Source: Chloroflexota bacterium
GTDB taxonomy: Bacteria > Chloroflexota > UBA6077 > CF-72
NCBI GenBank assembly: GCA_019242065.1
Contig: JAFAWJ010000461.1
Span: 1-8,929, forward strand
DNA length: 8,929 nt
Direction: 5' to 3'
Both the position numbers and the translations under genes were made by a program. Shown piece by piece: positions 6,197-8,929 of this stretch (the first letter of the stretch is position 1; every line of letters starts with the position of its first letter). The notes under the pieces are model-generated. The model ran no database searches, was not told where the DNA came from, and saw nothing but the letters and a program-made list of their open reading frames with translations.

Positions 6197-6255
6197 GTCA
6201 CACGCAGCGTCACACGCGGGCGAAAAAGCGTCACGCGGCGGGCAATCCGTGTCAC
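6197..6255. promoter_or_regulatory. Cluster of four GTCAC boxes in a divergent intergenic region
   Basis: GTCAC occurs at 6197, 6209, 6230 and 6251, all in the same orientation. The last three are exactly 21 bases apart, two DNA helix turns, and the first two form a tandem 11-mer GCGTCACACGC (6195-6205 and 6207-6217). The cluster lies between the Thr/Pro protein-comEC operon (minus) and the zinc-ribbon gene (plus), and before the minus-strand starts. This looks like a multi-site operator or activator site; the protein is unknown. No convincing -10 box for the minus-strand operon is visible. Confidence 0.45.
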
Positions 6256-6299
6256 ATTGCGCGAAATTGGGGCTTTTTGCGCCGGGCGACGGCCCACTT

Positions 6300-6329
6300 T
6301 TGCCAAGCAGCCGCCCAACTCGCCACAAT
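6300..6329 (+). promoter_or_regulatory. Promoter of the zinc-ribbon gene, apparently leaderless
   Basis: TTGCCA (6300-6305; 5 of 6 to the -35 consensus) and CACAAT (6324-6329; 4 of 6 to the -10) are separated by 18 bases. The ATG begins 7 bases after the -10 box, which is where transcription should start, so the mRNA would begin at the start codon. Confidence 0.55.
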
Positions 6330-6335
6330 CAAGGC

Positions 6336-6458
6336 ATGGGCAGAAAAGATAAGGGCCGCGAGATCTGCATCAATTGTGGCCAGACGTTTCACAAGAAGTT
6401 GACCAGTAAAGAACTGCGCTGCACCAAGTGCCGAAAGGCGGAAAAGAAGGCCGCCTGA
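6336..6458 (+). CDS. Small basic zinc-ribbon protein, 40 residues
   Basis: A 40-residue protein starting MGRKDKGREICINCGQTF, with two cysteine knuckles, CINC (residues 11-14) and CTKC (29-32), separated by 14 residues, and a very basic composition (many Lys and Arg, especially at both ends). This pattern predicts a single zinc ribbon and nucleic-acid or ribosome binding; function is not known and no family name is certain. The frame is open further upstream (to 6249) but the promoter at 6300-6329 places the start at 6336. A GC-rich hairpin with a T-run follows 43 bases after the stop, making this a self-contained single-gene unit between the divergent comEC operon and the glycosyltransferase gene. 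Lys codons are mostly AAG and the composition differs from shadow frames, supporting a real gene. Confidence 0.75.
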   Translation: MGRKDKGREICINCGQTFHKKLTSKELRCTKCRKAEKKAA

Positions 6459-6501
6459 GTCTCTCACCCCCACGACCCACAGTCCCGCAGGGAGGTCGCA
6501 G

Positions 6502-6530
6502 GCGCCGCCGCGAGGGCGGCGCATCGTTTT
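6502..6530 (+). terminator. Rho-independent terminator after the zinc-ribbon gene
   Basis: A perfect 8-bp stem GCGCCGCC / GGCGGCGC (6502-6509 and 6515-6522) with a 5-base loop GCGAG is followed by ATCGTTTT. The T-run is short and separated by four bases, so it is a moderate rather than ideal terminator. The remainder up to the next gene (to 6660) holds no further feature apart from a weak -10-like box. Confidence 0.65.
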
Positions 6531-6651
6531 GTCCGCCGATTCGCGGGTTGGCAGCCCGTTGATTGTGGTGAGTTGGCGCGTTCTCTGCGAATGCGCTGGC
6601 CGCCGGCGGGAATGTCGTGGCAATTCTTCGGGTTTGTGCAGTTTGTCACCG

Positions 6652-6657
6652 TAGTAT
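6652..6657 (+). promoter_or_regulatory. Possible -10 box of the glycosyltransferase gene
   Basis: TAGTAT (4 of 6 to the consensus) lies only 3 bases before the ATG at 6661, with no clear -35. If real, transcription would start near 6664, inside the annotated frame, which would favour the GTG at 6673 as the true start. A GTCAC box (6645-6649) lies just before it. Confidence 0.25.
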
Positions 6658-6660
6658 GAG

Positions 6661-7911
6661 ATGGCCGTCCGCGTGTCCCTGAAGATCGCTGTCCTCAGTA
6701 TGCACACCTGTCCTCTGGCGCCACTGGGCGGCTGGGAGACGGGCGGCATGAACGTCTATGTGCGCGAGCTGGGCCGCGCCCTCGCCGCCCGCGACGCCAC
6801 CCTCGACATCTTCACCCGCCGGCAGGCGCCCGACGTCCCAGACGTGGTCGAGTATGCCCCCGGCGCCCGCGTCATCCACATCGACGCCGGACCGCATCGG
6901 CACGTCGACAAGTACGACATTCTCGACTACATGCCCGACTTCGCGTGCGGCATCCAGCGTTATCGGGCGCTGACCGGGACCACTTACGACCTGATCCACA
7001 GTCACTACTGGCTCTCGGGTCGACTCGGGCTCCTGTTCAAGGACCGTTGGGGGGTGCCAATGGTCAGCACCTTTCATACGCTGGCCCAGCTCAAGAACCG
7101 CGTCGCGGAGTCGGCCGCCGAACGCGAGCAGGCCGTCCGCTACGAGATCGAGCGGCGCACGATGGCTGGCTCGGAGCGCATCGTGGCGCTGACGGCTGTC
7201 GACCGGCAGCAGATGATCCGCCACTACGGCCAGCACGCCCCGATCGTGGTGATCCCGGGCGGCGTCGACCTGAATCGGTTCCGCGCCCAGCCGCGAGGCG
7301 CGGCGCGCGCGCAGCTTGGGCTGCCAGAGTCGCGCAAGGTGGTCCTGTTCGTGGGCCGCATTCAGCGCTTGAAGGGTCTCGAGGTTTTGCTGCGGGCCTT
7401 CGCCCAGCTGACCGACCTGGACGCCGAGCTACTGATCGTCGGTGGACGGCCGGGCACGGGACCCGAGTCGCGCGAGATTGCGCGCCTGCAGCACCTGGCC
7501 GTGCGACTCGGGGTTGCCGAGCGCACGCGGTTTGTGGGCGCGGTCGCCCACGAGGAGCTGCCGACGTATTACTCGGCGGCGGACGTGTCGGTGATGCCCT
7601 CGAGCTACGAGTCGTTCGGGCTCGTCGCCGTGGAGTCGCTGGCGTGTGGCACGCCCGTCGTGGCGACCCGCGTCGGCGGGTTGCGGTCCATCGTGCGCGA
7701 CGGAGAGACGGGGTTGCTGGTTCCGTGGCGCGACGCCGAGTTGTTCGCGGAACGACTGCGACGCGTGCTCACCGACGATGCGCTGCGCGCGCAGCTGGCG
7801 GGCCAGGCGCGCGAGTCGGTGATGCAGTACGGGTGGGACCGAATTGCCGATGAGCACCTGGCGCTGTTTCGCGAGGTGCGCGGCGAGAAGCTGCTGGCGG
7901 CGAGCCGCTAG
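6661..7911 (+). CDS. GT4-family glycosyltransferase, MshA-like
   Basis: A 416-residue GT-B fold retaining glycosyltransferase. The N-terminal acceptor domain has the donor-loop motif ETGGMNVYVRELGRAL (26-41), FTRR (51-54), HSHYWLSGRLG (113-123) and STFHTLAQLKN (136-146). The C-terminal nucleotide-sugar domain has IPGGVDLNRF (198-207), FVGRIQRLKGLEVLLRAF (230-247) and the EX7E signature in YESFGLVAVE (E317, E325), then ACGTPVVATRVGG (328-340). These closely follow the MshA (D-inositol-3-phosphate glycosyltransferase) and sucrose-phosphate-synthase-like branch of GT4, so UDP-GlcNAc or UDP-glucose is the probable donor. The acceptor is not predictable, and mycothiol synthesis should not be assumed outside Actinobacteria. 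The start is uncertain: GTG at 6673 gives MSLKIAVLSMH, which fits relatives as well as ATG at 6661, and neither has a ribosome binding site. The mraZ gene follows on the same strand after 206 bases. Confidence 0.9.
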   Translation: MAVRVSLKIAVLSMHTCPLAPLGGWETGGMNVYVRELGRALAARDATLDIFTRRQAPDVPDVVEYAPGARVIHIDAGPHRHVDKYDILDYMPDFACGIQRYRALTGTTYDLIHSHYWLSGRLGLLFKDRWGVPMVSTFHTLAQLKNRVAESAAEREQAVRYEIERRTMAGSERIVALTAVDRQQMIRHYGQHAPIVVIPGGVDLNRFRAQPRGAARAQLGLPESRKVVLFVGRIQRLKGLEVLLRAFAQLTDLDAELLIVGGRPGTGPESREIARLQHLAVRLGVAERTRFVGAVAHEELPTYYSAADVSVMPSSYESFGLVAVESLACGTPVVATRVGGLRSIVRDGETGLLVPWRDAELFAERLRRVLTDDALRAQLAGQARESVMQYGWDRIADEHLALFREVRGEKLLAASR

Positions 7912-7953
7912 CTGTTCGCCCTCTGGCGGCCGGCCAGCCAGCCATCGCGGGGG

Positions 7954-7983
7954 CGAGCCACGCGCGCCACGGCCGAGCCACGC
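7954..7983 (-). repeat. Three GTGG units with 10-bp period, inverted relative to mraZ
   Basis: On the plus strand CCAC occurs at 7958, 7968 and 7978, exactly 10 bases apart, within CGAGCCACGC, GCGCCACGGC, CGAGCCACGC; the outer two 10-mers are identical. On the minus strand these read as GTGG repeats with the same period as the MraZ boxes at 8070-8103, but without their A-rich flanks. They might be a second MraZ site or a chance GC-rich repeat. Confidence 0.3.
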
Positions 7984-8028
7984 CGCTGAAACAACGGCGC
8001 CACGACGGCGGCAACTTGTCACGGCTTT

Positions 8029-8038
8029 GGGATATCCC
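8029..8038. promoter_or_regulatory. Perfect 10-bp palindrome upstream of mraZ
   Basis: GGGATATCCC reads the same on both strands. It lies about 30 bases before the candidate mraZ -10 box, where an operator could act. A palindrome this short may be chance. Confidence 0.2.
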
Positions 8039-8065
8039 GGCCTCTTCCGGCTTGCACCTGACGCC

Positions 8066-8103
8066 TACAGTGGAAGAACGTGGTAAAAAGTGGATCGAAG
8101 TGG
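8066..8103 (+). promoter_or_regulatory. MraZ binding boxes and probable -10 of the dcw cluster
   Basis: GTGG occurs four times at exact 10-base intervals: ACAGTGG, AACGTGG, AAAGTGG and GAAGTGG, with GTGG at 8070, 8080, 8090 and 8100. This matches the known MraZ operators: repeats of TGGG type with 10-bp period in E. coli and AAAGTGG-type repeats in Mycoplasma. MraZ binds such boxes to control its own operon. The boxes directly follow or overlap a -10-like TACAGT (8066-8071; -35 unclear), so binding would block or shape transcription. They end 14 bases before the mraZ start. Confidence 0.85.
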
Positions 8104-8117
8104 GGACCTGGTGACGC

Positions 8118-8567
8118 ATGGCGCCGCCGACACTGTTCCTCGGCGAGTTTGACCACTCGATCGACGACAAAAGTCGCCTCGCAGTACCCGCGCGGTTCCG
8201 CCCGGCCCTCCAGGACGGGCTGGTCCTCACCCGCGGGCTCGACCGCTGCCTGGTCATCTGGGACACCGACAGCTGGCGCGCCCAGGCCGAACGCGTCCGC
8301 ACCCTCAATCCCTGGCAAAGCGATGCTCGCCGACTGCAGCGCCACTTCTTCTCAGGTGCCGTGCCCGCCCAGCCCGACAAGCTCGGCCGCGTGGTCATCC
8401 CCCAGTTCCTGCGCGAGTACGCCCAGCTCGAGACCGACGTCGTCGTGGTCGGACTGGCCGACCGCGTCGAGGTCTGGTCACGCCAGGAGTGGCAGCGCGA
8501 GCGCTCCGAGGCCGAGCGCGGCAGCGCCGAGCTGGCCGAGCACCTGGCAGGAGCCAATGGAGGCTAG
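8118..8567 (+). CDS. mraZ: Transcriptional regulator MraZ
   Basis: A 149-residue protein of normal MraZ length. It has two SpoVT/AbrB-like half domains, each with the DNA-contacting DxxxR motif: DDKSR (D16, R20) in FLGEFDHSIDDKSRLAVPARF, and DKLGR (D87, R91) in FFSGAVPAQPDKLGRVVIP. LDRCLVIW (41-48), RHFFSG (75-80) and DRVEVWSRQEW (115-125) are family-typical. MraZ forms a ring and binds direct repeats before its own gene, repressing or tuning the division and cell wall cluster. The four boxes it should bind are present at 8070-8103. The start ATG follows a weak GGTGA; the start FLGEF close to the N-terminus supports it. The last 15 or so residues (Ala/Gly/Glu-rich) form a short tail beyond the second domain. 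rsmH follows after 6 bases. Confidence 0.96.
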   Translation: MAPPTLFLGEFDHSIDDKSRLAVPARFRPALQDGLVLTRGLDRCLVIWDTDSWRAQAERVRTLNPWQSDARRLQRHFFSGAVPAQPDKLGRVVIPQFLREYAQLETDVVVVGLADRVEVWSRQEWQRERSEAERGSAELAEHLAGANGG

Positions 8568-8573
8568 CGGGCG

Positions 8574-8929
8574 ATGGACGCTGCCCCAGCCCACACGAGC
8601 GTGCTGCTGGCCGAAGTGGTGGACGCCCTCCAGCCGCGCGGCCACGCCGACTTCCGCGCGCTCGACTGCACGCTGGGTGCTGGCGGACACGCTTTCGAGC
8701 TACTCGAGCGATCGTCGCCCGACGGCCACCTGGTCGGACTGGACGCGGATGCCAGCGCCTTGGCCCTCGCGGCCGCGCGGCTCGCGCCCTTCGTCGAGCG
8801 GGTCACGCTCCTGCACCGCAATTTTGGCGATCTGGCCGAGCTGGAGCTGGAGCCGGTGAACGCCATCGTCTTCGACCTGGGTCTGTCGTCGATGCAGCTC
8901 GATTCGAGCGGGCGCGGCTTTTCGTTTCG
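8574..8929 (+). CDS. rsmH: 16S rRNA (cytosine(1402)-N(4))-methyltransferase RsmH, N-terminal part (cut by window end)
   Basis: The open frame from ATG 8574 runs off the window after 118 codons. It has the RsmH (MraW) N-terminus: HTSVLLAEVVDAL (7-19), the S-adenosylmethionine-binding loop DCTLGAGGHAFELL (31-44), GLDADASALALAAARL (55-70) with the acidic ligand to the cofactor ribose, and DLGLSSMQLDSSGRGFSF (101-118), all in expected order and spacing. RsmH methylates N4 of C1402 in 16S rRNA at the P site. It is the second gene of the dcw cluster. The start lies 6 bases after the mraZ stop in the same frame; the ribosome binding site GGAGG (8559-8563) is inside the last codons of mraZ. An ATG at 8557 is in another frame and gives no family match. 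Confidence 0.95.
   Translation, partial: MDAAPAHTSVLLAEVVDALQPRGHADFRALDCTLGAGGHAFELLERSSPDGHLVGLDADASALALAAARLAPFVERVTLLHRNFGDLAELELEPVNAIVFDLGLSSMQLDSSGRGFSF

Noticed and set aside
6195..6255. GTCAC cluster as a CRISPR array or replication iterons
   Set aside because: Units are too short, spacing is uneven for CRISPR (12, 21, 21), and no cas or replication initiator gene is near; a regulatory array is the simpler reading.
6252..6749. 165-codon minus-strand frame across the zinc-ribbon gene and the intergenic region
   Set aside because: Covers a promoter, a terminator and the starts of two supported plus-strand genes; no family signal.
7923..7937. Hairpin CTGGC-GGCCG-GCCAG just after the glycosyltransferase gene as a terminator
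   Set aside because: Only a 5-bp stem and no T-run follows; common by chance in this GC-rich DNA.
7769..8557. 262-codon minus-strand frame opposite mraZ and the glycosyltransferase end
   Set aside because: Ser/Arg/Trp-rich and crosses the MraZ operator; no family features.
8080..8859. 259-codon plus-strand frame across mraZ and rsmH
   Set aside because: Ser/Pro/Trp/Arg-rich out-of-frame reading of two clearly conserved genes.

Overview
The window is GC-rich (by eye about two thirds G+C), densely coding bacterial chromosome. A Thr/Pro-repeat membrane protein, a bactofilin, a comEC/holA/rpsT neighbourhood and several genes that look leaderless together suggest a Chloroflexota-like bacterium. 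That placement is inference, not proof. I see no mobile element, CRISPR array, tRNA or rRNA, and no gene-free stretch longer than about 210 bases.

Left part, minus strand (about 1-2925). Read in the direction of transcription, fdhE and fdhD (formate dehydrogenase maturation) are coupled by a 4-base ATGA overlap. holA (DNA polymerase III delta subunit) follows 7 bases later, then rpsT (ribosomal protein S20, cut by the window edge) with its own -10 element. Divergent from fdhE is a plus-strand bactofilin gene (3034-3777).

Middle part (about 3780-6180). A 33-residue single-helix membrane microprotein (3885-3986, plus) runs convergently into the end of a short comEC (3979-5694, minus). That ComEC keeps the membrane channel domain, but its C-terminal metallo-beta-lactamase-like region has lost the metal-binding residues. 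Upstream of comEC, and overlapping it by ATGA, is a membrane-anchored Thr/Pro-repeat protein (5691-6179, minus). The order comEC ... holA - rpsT is the one known from Firmicutes, here interrupted by bactofilin and fdhED.

Right part, plus strand (6336-8929). A 40-residue basic zinc-ribbon protein has an apparently leaderless promoter and a hairpin terminator. Then come a GT4 glycosyltransferase of the MshA-like type, and the start of the division and cell wall (dcw) cluster: mraZ, preceded by four exactly 10-bp-spaced GTGG boxes expected for MraZ autoregulation, and rsmH, cut by the window end.

The most interesting leftovers are the two unannotated small proteins, the degenerate ComEC with its coupled Thr/Pro protein, four GTCAC boxes (three at exact 21-bp steps) between the comEC operon and the zinc-ribbon gene, a second inverted GTGG array upstream of mraZ, and -10 elements placed so close to start codons that leaderless transcription is likely.
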